A stretch of 53,492 nt of DNA from Acidobacteriota bacterium (GTDB taxonomy: Bacteria; Acidobacteriota; Terriglobia; UBA7540): the NCBI GenBank assembly GCA_021787735.1, contig JAJYLL010000020.1, forward strand, positions 1 to 53,492. Reading direction: 5' to 3'. Positions 1 through 8,532 of this stretch are shown here, one piece after another. Numbering within the stretch: the stretch's first letter is position 1; each line of letters starts with the position of its first letter. Below the pieces are notes generated by a model. That model saw nothing but the letters and a program-made list of their open reading frames with translations, was not told the origin of the DNA and did not search any database. Both the position numbers and the translations under genes were made by a program.

Positions 1-852
1 GCTATCGGGAAGAACGGTGGGAATGGCCGCCCAATTCTTCTGCCCGGGCCAGCGTTTGGAATAGACCTCGTTGTTGCGGATGGCGCCCTGGTCACCCAGC
101 AACTGGATGCGGAAGACATAGGGCATGATCGCTTCGACCGAAGATGCCACCTTGCCGATCGTACCGTCCTCAAAGCGGACCAGCGTGATGCTGTTGGGCT
201 CGTACTCGTAGTGCAAAGGATTGTCCGGGCTGGTGTTGGCGTAAGCGAAGACCTCGACAGCCTTTTTGCCTACAAACCAGCGCAGACCGTCGGCGGCGTG
301 GCAGCCTCCGGTGAGCAGGCTGCTGCCGCCCATCTCCTTCCTGATGTTCCAGTAATACTGGGCATACCAGGGACCGATGCCGTGCAGATAGTCGACTTCC
401 GCAGCAAAGAGTTTTCCGATGAGCCCATCGGCCAGCATCGCCCGGATCGTCTCGAACAGAGGGTTCCATCGGAGGACAAAACTGACCACGGTCTTGACCT
501 TGGCGGTGTGGACAGCGCCCTGAAGCCTTTGCAGTCCCTCTAGGTCGAGCGCCGCTGGTTTTTCAATCACCAGATGCTTGCCGGCCTGCGCCGCGGCAAT
601 GCCCTGCGGAACGTGCAGATGGGGAGGCGTGGCGATCACGACAATCTGAATAGCGGGATCATCGAGCATCTTTTCAACGTGTTCGTAAGCCCGAGCTCGT
701 TCCAGATTGAACTCCTCCGTTTTGGCATGGGCGCGGTCTTTTTCCCGGCTTACAATGGCCCGGACCTCGGTGCGAGGGTCGGCCTGAAAAGCGCGGATGT
801 ATTCGCTTGAAACCCATCCCGTACCCACAATTCCCACACCCAGCTTATCCAT
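1..852 (-). CDS. Gfo/Idh/MocA-family oxidoreductase, C-terminus cut by window edge
   Basis: The frame is open for 284 codons from ATG at 852 to the first base of the window, so the C-terminus is missing. The N-terminus reads MDKLGVGIVGTGWVS, a Rossmann GxGxxx NAD(P)-binding motif. About 95 residues in comes GKHLVIEKPAALD, the EKP signature of the Gfo/Idh/MocA family. A later GGCHAADGLRWF segment fits the His-containing substrate region of these enzymes. The family oxidises or reduces hydroxyls of sugars and cyclitols; the substrate cannot be told from sequence. It diverges from the rubrerythrin-like gene that follows, and nothing ties it to the EPS locus further on. Confidence 0.9.
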   Translation of the reverse strand, partial: MDKLGVGIVGTGWVSSEYIRAFQADPRTEVRAIVSREKDRAHAKTEEFNLERARAYEHVEKMLDDPAIQIVVIATPPHLHVPQGIAAAQAGKHLVIEKPAALDLEGLQRLQGAVHTAKVKTVVSFVLRWNPLFETIRAMLADGLIGKLFAAEVDYLHGIGPWYAQYYWNIRKEMGGSSLLTGGCHAADGLRWFVGKKAVEVFAYANTSPDNPLHYEYEPNSITLVRFEDGTIGKVASSVEAIMPYVFRIQLLGDQGAIRNNEVYSKRWPGQKNWAAIPTVLPDS

Positions 853-1050
853 CCCGAACCTCCCGCCCTATTTCTTCATGATCGATTTTCTGGTTGTTAC
901 CGGCGGCTATTCTATCAAGGAGCGGGGCAGAATGTTCTCACAAAATCAGGTGACTGGAATTACTGTGCCCTTTTGTAGTTGCCGGGACAATAAAGAGGGG
1001 AAGTTTAGGTCGGGTCAGACCCTCCGGAGAGGGAGGAAGGAGGGATCAAG

Positions 1051-1698
1051 ATGCCTACCACGAACCTGACACTTAAATCCTTGCCAAAGTGGGCGGTTTT
1101 GGAGGCTCTGATGGTGGCCGTGTTTGCGTCGCTCGCCTGGATGAGCGAAGGAGCGGCGCCAAGCAAAACCCTCGAAAACCTGAAGACAGCTTACCTGGGC
1201 GAGGCCAATGCCCACGTGCGTTACCTGGCTTTTGCGGACCGGGCTCAGGAGGCAGAATTTGGCGAGGCGGCGAGTCTGTTCAGGGCTGCCGCGTGCGCAG
1301 AGCACGTTCAAGTAAAGAACCTTGCTGCCGTCTTGCGGAAGATGGGTTATGAGCCGGTGATCAGGATTAACACTCCGGTGGTGAAGACGACGTCAGAAAA
1401 TCTTCGCAGATCGGCGGGCGGATGCGAACCTTTCGAGTGCGGCGAGATGTATCCGGCGTTCATCGAGCAAGCCAAGGCTGAAGGTAACGAAGACGCAGTG
1501 CGCGCGTTCCAATTTGCGCTGACAGGACAGAAGCAGCACACCAAGCTGTTCAAGGCTGCTCTCAACAACCTGCACAAGATGGATATGACGAGCCCCCTGT
1601 ACTATGTCTGCAACGTGCGCGGCTATACGTCGGAGCACCCGGTCAGGCCGTGCCCGGGCTGTTCTGATAGGCATGCCAGCTACGTGCAGGTACACTGA
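1051..1698 (+). CDS. Rubrerythrin-like protein with altered metal ligands
   Basis: A 215-residue protein; the ATG follows a good GGAGGGATCAAG ribosome site. Residues 14-36 are hydrophobic and resemble a signal peptide or membrane anchor, which is unusual because rubrerythrins are normally cytosolic. Residues 40-175 form the ferritin-like four-helix domain, with LGEANAHVRY (E51), AEHVQ (E84) and YPAFIEQAKAEGN (E139/E144). Residues 185-207 are the rubredoxin-like tail. Several expected ligands differ: the first ExxH reads E84-H-V-Q87, the second reads Q160-K-Q-H163, and the first CxxC of the tail reads C187-N-V-R190, while the second (C201, C204) is intact. Family membership is clear, but normal peroxidase electron transfer is doubtful. 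Confidence 0.85.
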   Translation: MPTTNLTLKSLPKWAVLEALMVAVFASLAWMSEGAAPSKTLENLKTAYLGEANAHVRYLAFADRAQEAEFGEAASLFRAAACAEHVQVKNLAAVLRKMGYEPVIRINTPVVKTTSENLRRSAGGCEPFECGEMYPAFIEQAKAEGNEDAVRAFQFALTGQKQHTKLFKAALNNLHKMDMTSPLYYVCNVRGYTSEHPVRPCPGCSDRHASYVQVH

Positions 1699-1836
1699 TT
1701 TGCGCAGGCAGTTGATTCGCCTTGGCTTTGGGGATCGGAATGTGTCTGAGGCGGCTGGGACTGAGCGTACGCAAAGGGCATTGTGGAAGGACGAGCTTGG
1801 GGTGCGTCGGCTTGAAGTGACGCGCGGAGACGCTGC

Positions 1837-2265
1837 TTACGCTTTGTGGACAATCTGCTCTGAAAGACCCCGGCTGAGAAAGAGGTCGCCCCCGGCCACC
1901 TGATGGATCGCGGTAGCGAGGTCTTCGACCGCACGGCTCTTCAGAATGTAGCCGCGCACCCCGGCCTCTAGGGCCTCGATAACGTAATGATACTCACGGT
2001 GAACAGTAAGGATAATAGTCCGCGCCTGGGGGATAATTTTCCGAATCTGGCGGGCGGCTGCGATTCCATTCAGGCGGGGCATTGACAAATCAAGAAGGAT
2101 TACATCCGGCCGTTGCATCTCGGCCAAAGACACTGCCTGCTGCCCGTCGGAGGCCTCAACAACGACTTCAAAACCCTGCCGCTCAAGGAGGGCTTTCAGG
2201 CTTCGTCTTACCGGAGCATTGTCGTCGGCCAACAAGAGTCGCAATGCCATCAGTGAATCAAACAC
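1837..2265 (-). CDS. Receiver-only response regulator (no output domain)
   Basis: A REC domain of 142 residues ending soon after alpha5, with no DNA-binding domain. LLADDN near residue 11 gives the acidic pocket, D59 in VILLDLSMP is the predicted phosphorylation site, and the TVH and KSR segments supply the conserved Thr and Lys. It closely resembles the REC half of the NarL-type regulator next door (2591-3223), so it looks like a paralogue that lost its HTH or a CheY-like single-domain regulator. No HTH remnant was seen in the bases after its stop. The start is uncertain: GTG at 2265 sits just after AGAGGAAA, while ATG at 2250 gives the tidier N-terminus MALRLLLADD. Confidence 0.8.
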   Translation of the reverse strand: MFDSLMALRLLLADDNAPVRRSLKALLERQGFEVVVEASDGQQAVSLAEMQRPDVILLDLSMPRLNGIAAARQIRKIIPQARTIILTVHREYHYVIEALEAGVRGYILKSRAVEDLATAIHQVAGGDLFLSRGLSEQIVHKA

Positions 2266-2590
2266 TTTCCTCTGTTCTGGTCATAACCTTCCACACCCTT
2301 GCATCCCAGAACAGAAGGACCCCCCATTGGTAGGGTCTTACGGTCTCCACGTGGCACACCTACAGGCTGCCTTTCGTCCCCTCAACTCGGAAGATCCAAA
2401 ACCGTTATACAGAAATTCTAGACCACCTTTACGGCGGCTTGTGTAACGCCGCGCGAGACACTCATTTCCGTCAAGCCATGCTAAATCTCTTCCAGAAAGC
2501 CCGTCAATCCGGTAAAGACCTTAAATGACACTCCAGAGGTGTAATAAAGGAATTGCGGAAAACTACCCATCCACGCGGGTGAGGACGTAA
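2266..2590. other. Intergenic region between two response regulators
   Basis: About 325 bases without a coding frame I believe. It must hold the promoter of the receiver-only gene and the end of the stressosome operon transcript. I saw no convincing terminator hairpin followed by a T-run and no obvious operator. Confidence 0.5.
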
Positions 2591-3223
2591 TCAGGGCTGG
2601 ATCAGACCACGCCGGATAGCGTACCTGACAAGGCTAGCAGTCTCATGGACATCGAGCTTTTCCATGATCCGTGTCCGGTGCGATTCAGCGGTTTTTACGC
2701 TGATGTTTAACAAAGTAGCCACTTCCTTAGTCGTTTTACCTTCCGCCACCAACTGCAGGACCTGCAGTTCCCTCGGGCTCAGGGAATCGCTCGGCACGTC
2801 CACCTTGTTCAAATAAGCGTCCACCACCGTATCGGAGATGTCCGAGCTCAGGAAAGTTGATCCCCGGGTAACTTCGCGGATGGCCTGCACCAGTTCACTG
2901 GCGGCGCGGCTCTTCAGCACGTAGCCCCTGATTCCTGCACGCAACGCTTCCAGGATGTACTGGGCTTCTGTGTGCATGGTCAGAACGACCACTTTTGTTG
3001 TGGGACTGATCTGGTTGATGGCTTTTGCCGCCCCGATTCCGTTCATCAGAGGCATGGCCAGGTCAAGCACGGCGAGATCTGGCGTTAATTCCTGGGCCAA
3101 TCGCGTGGCTTGGTGGCCATCGGAAGCTTCTCCGACGACCTTGAAACCCTCCTGTTCCAGGAGGGCCTTCAGTCCCTGGCGGACCATTTGATGATCATCT
3201 GCCAGAAGGATACGTATAGGCAT
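2591..3223 (-). CDS. NarL/FixJ-type response regulator (REC-HTH_LuxR)
   Basis: A 210-residue two-domain regulator. Residues 1-120 are the receiver, with the acidic pair ADD at 8-10, phospho-acceptor D54 in AVLDLAMP, and Lys in VLKSR. Residues 145-205 are a LuxR-type HTH (LSPRELQVLQLVAEGKTTKE, then KTAESHRTRIMEKL). Its start overlaps the end of the upstream histidine kinase gene by 29 bases, so the two are very likely co-translated and form a cognate pair. It is the last gene of the operon that begins with rsbR at 6805. Its DNA targets are unknown. Confidence 0.95.
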   Translation of the reverse strand: MPIRILLADDHQMVRQGLKALLEQEGFKVVGEASDGHQATRLAQELTPDLAVLDLAMPLMNGIGAAKAINQISPTTKVVVLTMHTEAQYILEALRAGIRGYVLKSRAASELVQAIREVTRGSTFLSSDISDTVVDAYLNKVDVPSDSLSPRELQVLQLVAEGKTTKEVATLLNISVKTAESHRTRIMEKLDVHETASLVRYAIRRGLIQP

Positions 3224-4526
3224 CTTTACCCTCCGAAGGAACCAAGACTGAAATTTCCGTGCCTTTACCAGGACTTGAATTAATTATACATTCACCGCGC
3301 AAGGGAATCACCCGTTCTCTTATTCCGATAAGTCCCAGGCCAGACCTTCCTTTCTGCCCCAAAACCGACTGGACATCGAAGCCTGCACCGTCATCGGTTA
3401 CAGTCAAATGGATCTTGTTATCTTCCTTTTGCAGCCGGATGGCAACGTGATTGGCCCCGGAGTGTCTGGTGATATTGTTCAGGGCCTCCTGGGTAATACG
3501 ATAGAGGGCGACTTCCGCCTGGGCGGGCAAGCGGCCGCCGGTATCCCCTTCAACGGTGATCCGAATCCCGAACCTTTTTGAAACGCCCTGCGCCAGGAAT
3601 TCGAGTGCGGGAACCAGTCCCAGATCATCCAGAATGGTCGGGCGCAACTCATGGGAGAGGCGACGTAATTCAGACTCAATCTGCTCAATCAACTGCTTGA
3701 TCTCAGCAACGGTCTGCTGGCCGGAAGCCGGCAGGGACTGGGCCAATCCGTCAATGGCGATATGGACCGACACCAGGAGCTGGCTTGCCTCATCGTGGAG
3801 CTCGTGGGCAATGTGCCGGGCACGCTCTTCCAATGTTTCATTCAGCCGGTGCAGGGCCTGTTCAGCACGCTTGCGCTCTGAGATGTCGCGCGCAATGCCC
3901 TGTACGCCTACAGGCTTGCCGTCGCTCAGAATCGGCCGGGCGCTGACTTCCACCATGAGCGGGTGCCCGTCTTTGGTGATGATTTCGAGTTCCTGCGTTT
4001 CCGAATTGCCGCCGCCGATCAGTTCCTGGAACATCCTCGCGGCGCGCTCGAAATATTCCAGTGCCAGAACTTTTACAGGGATCGGCGGAGGTTCATCCCG
4101 TCGATACCCCGTGAGTCTTTCCCCGGCACGGTTGATTGATGTGAGCCGGCCCTCAAAATCCGTGGTGAAAACGATGTCGTTCGCGTTTTCGAACAACTCG
4201 CGGTAGCGTTCCTCACTGGCCTGCAGCGCCGCGTTTGTCTCCCGGTAGCCGCTGATCGTCATTTCATAGGGCGCAAGGCTTTCGATCAGGAACTTTGCCG
4301 ACGACTTCAGCATATCGGAAAAATCCGGGAAATGAGGCATGCTTGAGACGATCTGGCCAAGAGCATCGGAATGGATCGTCGCCATTTCGATGAGACTGAT
4401 CTCGTGGCTGAGACCGCGGCGCCCCAGTTCATAGGCAACTTCCAGAGCTGCTTCGTCTGTTTTTTCCAGGTAAGTCCGCAACGCCGAAGTATAGGCGCTC
4501 ATGAGTTCGCGTTGGCCGGTTTTCAT
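3195..4526 (-). CDS. PAS-domain sensor histidine kinase (HisKA_3/NarX type)
   Basis: A 443-residue protein with no clear transmembrane segment, so probably cytoplasmic. Residues 1-95 look like the RsbU/RsbRD-type N-terminal helical domain found in stressosome partners. Residues 105-220 are a PAS/PAC sensor (SEERYRELFENANDIVF to DISERKRAEQ). Residues 228-300 are HisKA_3, with H244 in HELHDEASQLL as the likely phosphorylated His. Residues 330-435 are the HATPase domain (N-box ALNNITRHSGA, TDDGAGF, SGLGLIGIRER). ATGA overlaps the upstream phosphatase stop (4523-4526), and the 3' end overlaps its response regulator. The architecture suggests that stressosome output reaches a two-component pair directly instead of, or besides, an alternative sigma factor. 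Confidence 0.93.
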   Translation of the reverse strand: MKTGQRELMSAYTSALRTYLEKTDEAALEVAYELGRRGLSHEISLIEMATIHSDALGQIVSSMPHFPDFSDMLKSSAKFLIESLAPYEMTISGYRETNAALQASEERYRELFENANDIVFTTDFEGRLTSINRAGERLTGYRRDEPPPIPVKVLALEYFERAARMFQELIGGGNSETQELEIITKDGHPLMVEVSARPILSDGKPVGVQGIARDISERKRAEQALHRLNETLEERARHIAHELHDEASQLLVSVHIAIDGLAQSLPASGQQTVAEIKQLIEQIESELRRLSHELRPTILDDLGLVPALEFLAQGVSKRFGIRITVEGDTGGRLPAQAEVALYRITQEALNNITRHSGANHVAIRLQKEDNKIHLTVTDDGAGFDVQSVLGQKGRSGLGLIGIRERVIPLRGECIINSSPGKGTEISVLVPSEGKDAYTYPSGR

Positions 4527-5140
4527 CGCGGTCTCCCTTGATAAGTGGCAACAACCACCAGTGCGTCGTCTGTTTCCAGCCCGTCGCGCGAAAGAATGGC
4601 ATGCGCGGTTTTTTCGGCTTTGTCGAAGAGAACCATGCCGTCCCCGAAGCCGCGCCGGATGCCGTCCGTTGCTAGGACTACCGTGTCACCGGGGGCGACC
4701 TTTATTGCCGTGGCGTGCAAGGGAGGAAAGTGAATGCCGACCACTCCGTGGGATGACAACAAAGACTCCTGCACTCGATTCCCATCGGTCCCGGAGCGTA
4801 TCAGTAGACCTGCAACGTTCCCTACGCCCAGCCATTCCATTGAATCTTGCACCACATCGAGAAGGGCCACGCTCATGGTGACTCCCCTTGTATAGCGCAA
4901 CCTGCGGCTGCAATGTTCGAGGATCCTGACCAGTGGCTCACCCGAATACTCGTCAACGGTTCTCAGCGCGAGTGTTGCAGCCTCGGCAGCCGCCTGGCCG
5001 TGTCCAAGACCGTCTGCGACTGCAATCAGGACCTCATTCTCGCGCTGCTTGACCAGATGCAGATCCCCGGAGAGGGTCTCACCCTGCATCTGCCTGCCTG
5101 CCACACCCCATTCGACAAAGCACGGGTTCATTCTTTCCAT
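4523..5140 (-). CDS. rsbX: RsbX-like SpoIIE/PP2C-type serine phosphatase
   Basis: A 205-residue single-domain phosphatase. AVADGLGHG near residue 40 and VVLATDGIRRGFGD near residue 150 carry the metal-binding Asp residues of the PP2C/SpoIIE fold. The size and lack of extra sensory domains match RsbX, which removes phosphates from RsbR and RsbS and resets the stressosome. Its start overlaps rsbT by 13 bases and its stop overlaps the kinase start as ATGA. An RsbU-like role (dephosphorylating an RsbV antagonist) is less likely because no rsbV or rsbW is in the window. Confidence 0.88.
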   Translation of the reverse strand: MERMNPCFVEWGVAGRQMQGETLSGDLHLVKQRENEVLIAVADGLGHGQAAAEAATLALRTVDEYSGEPLVRILEHCSRRLRYTRGVTMSVALLDVVQDSMEWLGVGNVAGLLIRSGTDGNRVQESLLSSHGVVGIHFPPLHATAIKVAPGDTVVLATDGIRRGFGDGMVLFDKAEKTAHAILSRDGLETDDALVVVATYQGRPR

Positions 5141-5538
5141 TTGATGGCGGTTACGGTTGTGCCACGTCCCGGGTGGGAAACGATGGCAAACTCGTCCATC
5201 ATTCGCCGGACTCCAGGCAAGCCGAGACCCAGCCCGCCGGAAGTGGAATACCCGTCCTTGAGAACGGCTTCGACGTCCGGAATGCCGGGGCCTTCATCTT
5301 CGGCCTGGATAACGATGCCTTTCCTGGGCTCCTTGTTGATAGGCCAGCAAATGATGCTTCCGTTTTTTGCGTAAAGCAGGAGGTTTCGCGCCAGCTCTGA
5401 GATCGAGGTTGCGATCACAGCAAGGTCCGAGGGCCCAAAGCCCAGACGAACGCCTAGTTCGCGCCCTTCCTGGCGCGCCGCGAGAATGTCTTCATCGGAC
5501 TTGATCAGTACTCGAACTTCATTTCCCGTAACGGCCAT
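5128..5538 (-). CDS. rsbT: RsbT-like serine/threonine kinase (switch protein)
   Basis: A 136-residue GHKL-type ATPase. The N-box is SISELARNLLLYAKNG, the G1 box is EDEGPGIPD, and the G2 box is GGLGLGLPGVRRMMDEF. In known stressosomes RsbT phosphorylates RsbR and RsbS and is then released to activate a downstream phosphatase. I chose ATG at 5538 (MAVTGNEVRVLIKSDED) because it matches the family N-terminus and gives a 20-base overlap with rsbS; the frame stays open further upstream, but that part lies inside rsbS. The stop overlaps the RsbX-like gene. Confidence 0.92.
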   Translation of the reverse strand: MAVTGNEVRVLIKSDEDILAARQEGRELGVRLGFGPSDLAVIATSISELARNLLLYAKNGSIICWPINKEPRKGIVIQAEDEGPGIPDVEAVLKDGYSTSGGLGLGLPGVRRMMDEFAIVSHPGRGTTVTAIKWKE

Positions 5539-5899
5539 GGTCCATTCGTTTCGTTCTGCGTTCCATGTACTTGAGGCCTTCTTCCAGGTCCAGTACGGTA
5601 GCCACACCTTCCAGCTTGAGCCCAAGTTGGACCATCGAAAAAGCAACTTCGGGCTGAATGCCGACGATTACCGTCTGTGCCCCCCGCAACCTGATCATGC
5701 TGGCGATTTCACTGAGGGTCCGGCAGGCAAATGAGTCGAGCACGTCCATTGCTGTGACATCGACGATCACGCCCCGGGAGCGGTAGGTTCCAACCTGTTC
5801 TGTCAGTGCGTTGCGAAGCGCGATCAGGTCGGCATCCCTCAAGGCCGCCTGTACTGAGGCAATCAGGTAAGGTCCTTGCTTGAGAATTGGAACCTGCAA
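5519..5899 (-). CDS. rsbS: RsbS-like STAS-domain antagonist (stressosome scaffold)
   Basis: A 126-residue stand-alone STAS domain. The segment DVTAMDVLDSFACR contains the Ser that corresponds to the RsbT phosphorylation site of RsbS (LDSF/IDSF motif). RsbS and RsbR build the large cytoplasmic complex that holds RsbT until stress. It starts only 3 bases after the rsbR stop and overlaps rsbT, so the RST order is the classical one. The C-terminal tail (about 15 residues, rich in Arg/Lys) goes beyond the usual domain end. Confidence 0.93.
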   Translation of the reverse strand: MQVPILKQGPYLIASVQAALRDADLIALRNALTEQVGTYRSRGVIVDVTAMDVLDSFACRTLSEIASMIRLRGAQTVIVGIQPEVAFSMVQLGLKLEGVATVLDLEEGLKYMERRTKRMDHGRYGK

Positions 5900-5902
5900 A
5901 GT

Positions 5903-6805
5903 TTACCTGCCTTTCTCCTGATCAATGGAATCATCCATCCTTGTCACCCTAAAGCCCAGGGTCCTGTCAGCCTCTTCGATTCCTTCCCGCAGGTCGCAAA
6001 CAGTGTTCATCTTTGAAAGATCGACTCCGATCGTAACCAGCGTTTGCGCGATCTCAGGAGACAAGCCTGTAACGATCGCCGCGGCTCCCAGCAGCCGCGC
6101 TGCTTCCACCGTCAGAACCAGATGGTTGGCCACAGTCGAGTTGATGGACGGGACACCCGTAATGTCGATGACTACCACCTTAGCCCTATTGGCCCGGATG
6201 CCACGCAGGAGTTGTTGTGTTAACTGGCGCGCCCTCTGCGGGTCGATGACACCGACGATGGGCAGGATCAGAAGCCCCTCGCGTACGGGCAACACCGGTG
6301 TGGAAAGCTCCCGGATGGCGTCCTGCTGTTGGCGAATGATCCTTTCACGTTCGTGCACAAACCCGGCAGCGACTGTCACCGTGATCCTTCGCGCGGCAGG
6401 CTCAAAAGCATCCAGCATGCGGCTGAGCAGATCCAGCCTGCACTGACTTTGTTCGAGAAGCGATCGCAGCAGCACGTCTCGCAGGAGAAGAACGATCCCG
6501 ATGACTTCATCCGTTTCCACGCCGCGGGGAATGATTCTTTCCGAGAGATTCCTTGCGTAGGCTTCCATGGCCTCGACGTCACCTGTTTCCAGGACATTGA
6601 CGTAATTGTCATAAATGGATGTCGTTTCGGTGGCAATCTCCTCTTCGGTCATCACCGTCAACATGTCAGCTTCGGTGATGCGGTGGGCCCATTCCTCCCG
6701 GAGCCGGGTCCTGTTCTTGCGCACGTGGGCGACGAGTTCTGGAAAAACATCAGCAGTTCCGCCTTCAGCCCCGGGACGGCGGGTTACTTTCCTGGCCGCA
6801 GACAT
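5903..6805 (-). CDS. rsbR: RsbR-like stressosome co-antagonist
   Basis: A 300-residue protein. Residues about 20-160 form a helical N-terminal sensor of the RsbRD kind (EEWAHRITEADMLTVMTEEE), not a globin or PAS. Residues 180-290 are the STAS domain, with VVVIDITGVPSINSTVANHL containing candidate phospho-Ser/Thr sites. ATG at 6805 has a strong GGAGGGTATTCCCG ribosome site, so the longer frame upstream of it is not used. It is the first gene of the rsbRSTX-kinase-regulator operon; its promoter should lie in 6806-7491. The signal it senses is unknown. Confidence 0.92.
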   Translation of the reverse strand: MSAARKVTRRPGAEGGTADVFPELVAHVRKNRTRLREEWAHRITEADMLTVMTEEEIATETTSIYDNYVNVLETGDVEAMEAYARNLSERIIPRGVETDEVIGIVLLLRDVLLRSLLEQSQCRLDLLSRMLDAFEPAARRITVTVAAGFVHERERIIRQQQDAIRELSTPVLPVREGLLILPIVGVIDPQRARQLTQQLLRGIRANRAKVVVIDITGVPSINSTVANHLVLTVEAARLLGAAAIVTGLSPEIAQTLVTIGVDLSKMNTVCDLREGIEEADRTLGFRVTRMDDSIDQEKGR

Positions 6806-7491
6806 CGGGAATACCCTCCTTGTTTGTCTGTACTTTTCATTCTGACCCTGGCATTTCCCATGGCAATGCAACCGCGCACTTTTGTAAACCTGCACCCGGC
6901 CTTCAGCGAGGGTATGTCAGAATACGGGCGGTCTTCATTGTCATCAGGCAACCTGACGGCCGGCTGGCTGGATTGCATGGTGTTGAGCAAGTCAGCACCC
7001 CGGCGAAATGCGGATGCAATGAACTATAGCTAACCGCCCCCCACCGTTACTTTATCGTTTAGAGTTTTGCGCTTTCCGGGGCAACGTGTCAAATCCTTTT
7101 AAGCGACCGGCTCCCTGGCACTCCAATGCCCGGAACCATCCGCATCCCTCGGCATAAAACAAGGCGCAACGCTGGGTTGGTCCCTCGGCAGGGACCACGT
7201 GCCATGGGATGCCTTACCGCATCCTCAAAAGAGAACTGCCACGTCGGCAAGTGGCTGGTGCAATCTGCAAAACATTTCCGCAAACGGAATTAATTTGCGC
7301 GCATTCCAGATGCTTTTTGCGTTGCCAAGCCATTATTAAACCAGGGTCGGCTGAAGCTCGGAAGCTATTCCATTTTTTGATCTTACAGGACGATCCTATC
7401 CGCTCGAACACCTGGCTCTTCAGGCCACTCGCCATTTGGAAGGTGATGTGCACGTGGCGTTGCCGGTCAATGCCATTCAGAGGTAGCACAG
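6806..7491. other. Divergent intergenic region between the rsb operon and the EPS regulators
   Basis: Nearly 690 bases between rsbR (leftward) and the first NtrC-like gene (rightward). No reading frame here looks like a protein. It should hold at least two promoters facing apart. The only specific signal I can point to is a weak -24/-12-like match near its right end, listed separately. Confidence 0.5.
7436..7452 (+). promoter_or_regulatory. Weak sigma-54-like -24/-12 match
   Basis: The bases TTGGAAGGTGATGTGCA keep the GG-N10-GC spacing of sigma-54 promoters and match 10 of 13 conserved positions by eye, 40 bases before the ATG at 7492. The -12 half has GTGC instead of TTGC. By chance such matches are common, so this is a candidate only. 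Confidence 0.2.
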
Positions 7492-8532
7492 ATGGCCGGT
7501 GCTGTTGCGGCTATTACAACTCGTTATGCAACGTTGCCTCCGGACGAGGTGGTCCTTGGCATTTCAGGCGCGATGGGGGAAGCCCGGGACAAGCTTGAAA
7601 AGGTGGCTTGCACCGATGCCCCTGTCCTTATCCGGGGAGAGGCCGGGACCGGCAAAGAATTCTTAGCTCGGCTGATTCACAAAAGATATCCCGGGGAGAT
7701 TACTCCGTTTCACAAGGTAACTCCGGCGGGCAGAGCCGGGTGGCGGAAAAGCGCCAGTTTTGTGGTTCCCAGGGACGATGCCGGCGGGGCCAACGGGAAT
7801 GGCCACTCCAGGGCAGGGGATTCCGGCAGACCCGGTTGTATCGGCACGCTTTACTTTCACGAAGTGGCTGAACTGAATTCCATATTTCAACGGAACCTGA
7901 TGCATTTGCTGCATGATGACAATTCAGCCAGGATGGGACCTTCGGAATACTGTTCCCCTCTGTTCCGTACAATCTGCAGCACGAAGCATGATATTGAGCG
8001 AGAAATGAGCGTGGGGAATTTCCGCGAGGACCTTTTTTATTCCATCAACATTGTCAGCCTGCAACTGCCGCCTTTGCGCGCGCGACGCGAGGACATTCCG
8101 GGCTGGGTGCAATACTTCTGGCAGTCCTTTCGAAGCGAGTTTGATTTGGATACGCCGGCACCTCCCCATCCTCTGGTTGCCGCCCTTCAGGAGCACGATT
8201 GGCCGGGGAATATTCGGGAACTTGCCAATGTGATGAGGCGCTATGTGCTTTTGGGATCCGGGGACGCGATCATCAAGGAGTTGGCCGAAAGATTGAAACC
8301 GCGGCCCGACAGCGAGACTCCATCCGCCCGCATTTCTCTGAGGAGGCTGGCTCGGCGGGAAGCCCAGGAAATTGAACACAAGATCATTTTCAAGGCACTA
8401 CGCGAAACACAGTGGAACCGGAAGCGGGCTGCACGATTGCTGAATATCAGTTACAGGACTCTGCTCTACAAAATCAAGGAGGCCGGAGTGCCTCCAAAAC
8501 GAATCGTCGTGAATCGGGAGAAACAAAATTGA
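7492..8532 (+). CDS. NtrC-like AAA+/Fis regulator lacking the GAFTGA loop
   Basis: 346 residues: an AAA+ domain (about 20-260) plus a C-terminal Fis-type HTH (about 295-335, ETQWNRKRAARLLNISYRTL) and no receiver domain. Walker A is GEAGTGKE (49-56). The segment between Walker A and Walker B, which should carry GAFTGA, is replaced by a Gly/Arg-rich linker without that motif. The Walker B position reads YFHEV, with H123 where Asp is expected. The arginine-finger region FREDLFYSIN and WPGNIRELAN are kept. Without GAFTGA it should not remodel sigma-54 polymerase; it may repress, or work with sigma-70 as TyrR does. It is a paralogue of the regulator at 9597. Confidence 0.85.
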   Translation: MAGAVAAITTRYATLPPDEVVLGISGAMGEARDKLEKVACTDAPVLIRGEAGTGKEFLARLIHKRYPGEITPFHKVTPAGRAGWRKSASFVVPRDDAGGANGNGHSRAGDSGRPGCIGTLYFHEVAELNSIFQRNLMHLLHDDNSARMGPSEYCSPLFRTICSTKHDIEREMSVGNFREDLFYSINIVSLQLPPLRARREDIPGWVQYFWQSFRSEFDLDTPAPPHPLVAALQEHDWPGNIRELANVMRRYVLLGSGDAIIKELAERLKPRPDSETPSARISLRRLARREAQEIEHKIIFKALRETQWNRKRAARLLNISYRTLLYKIKEAGVPPKRIVVNREKQN

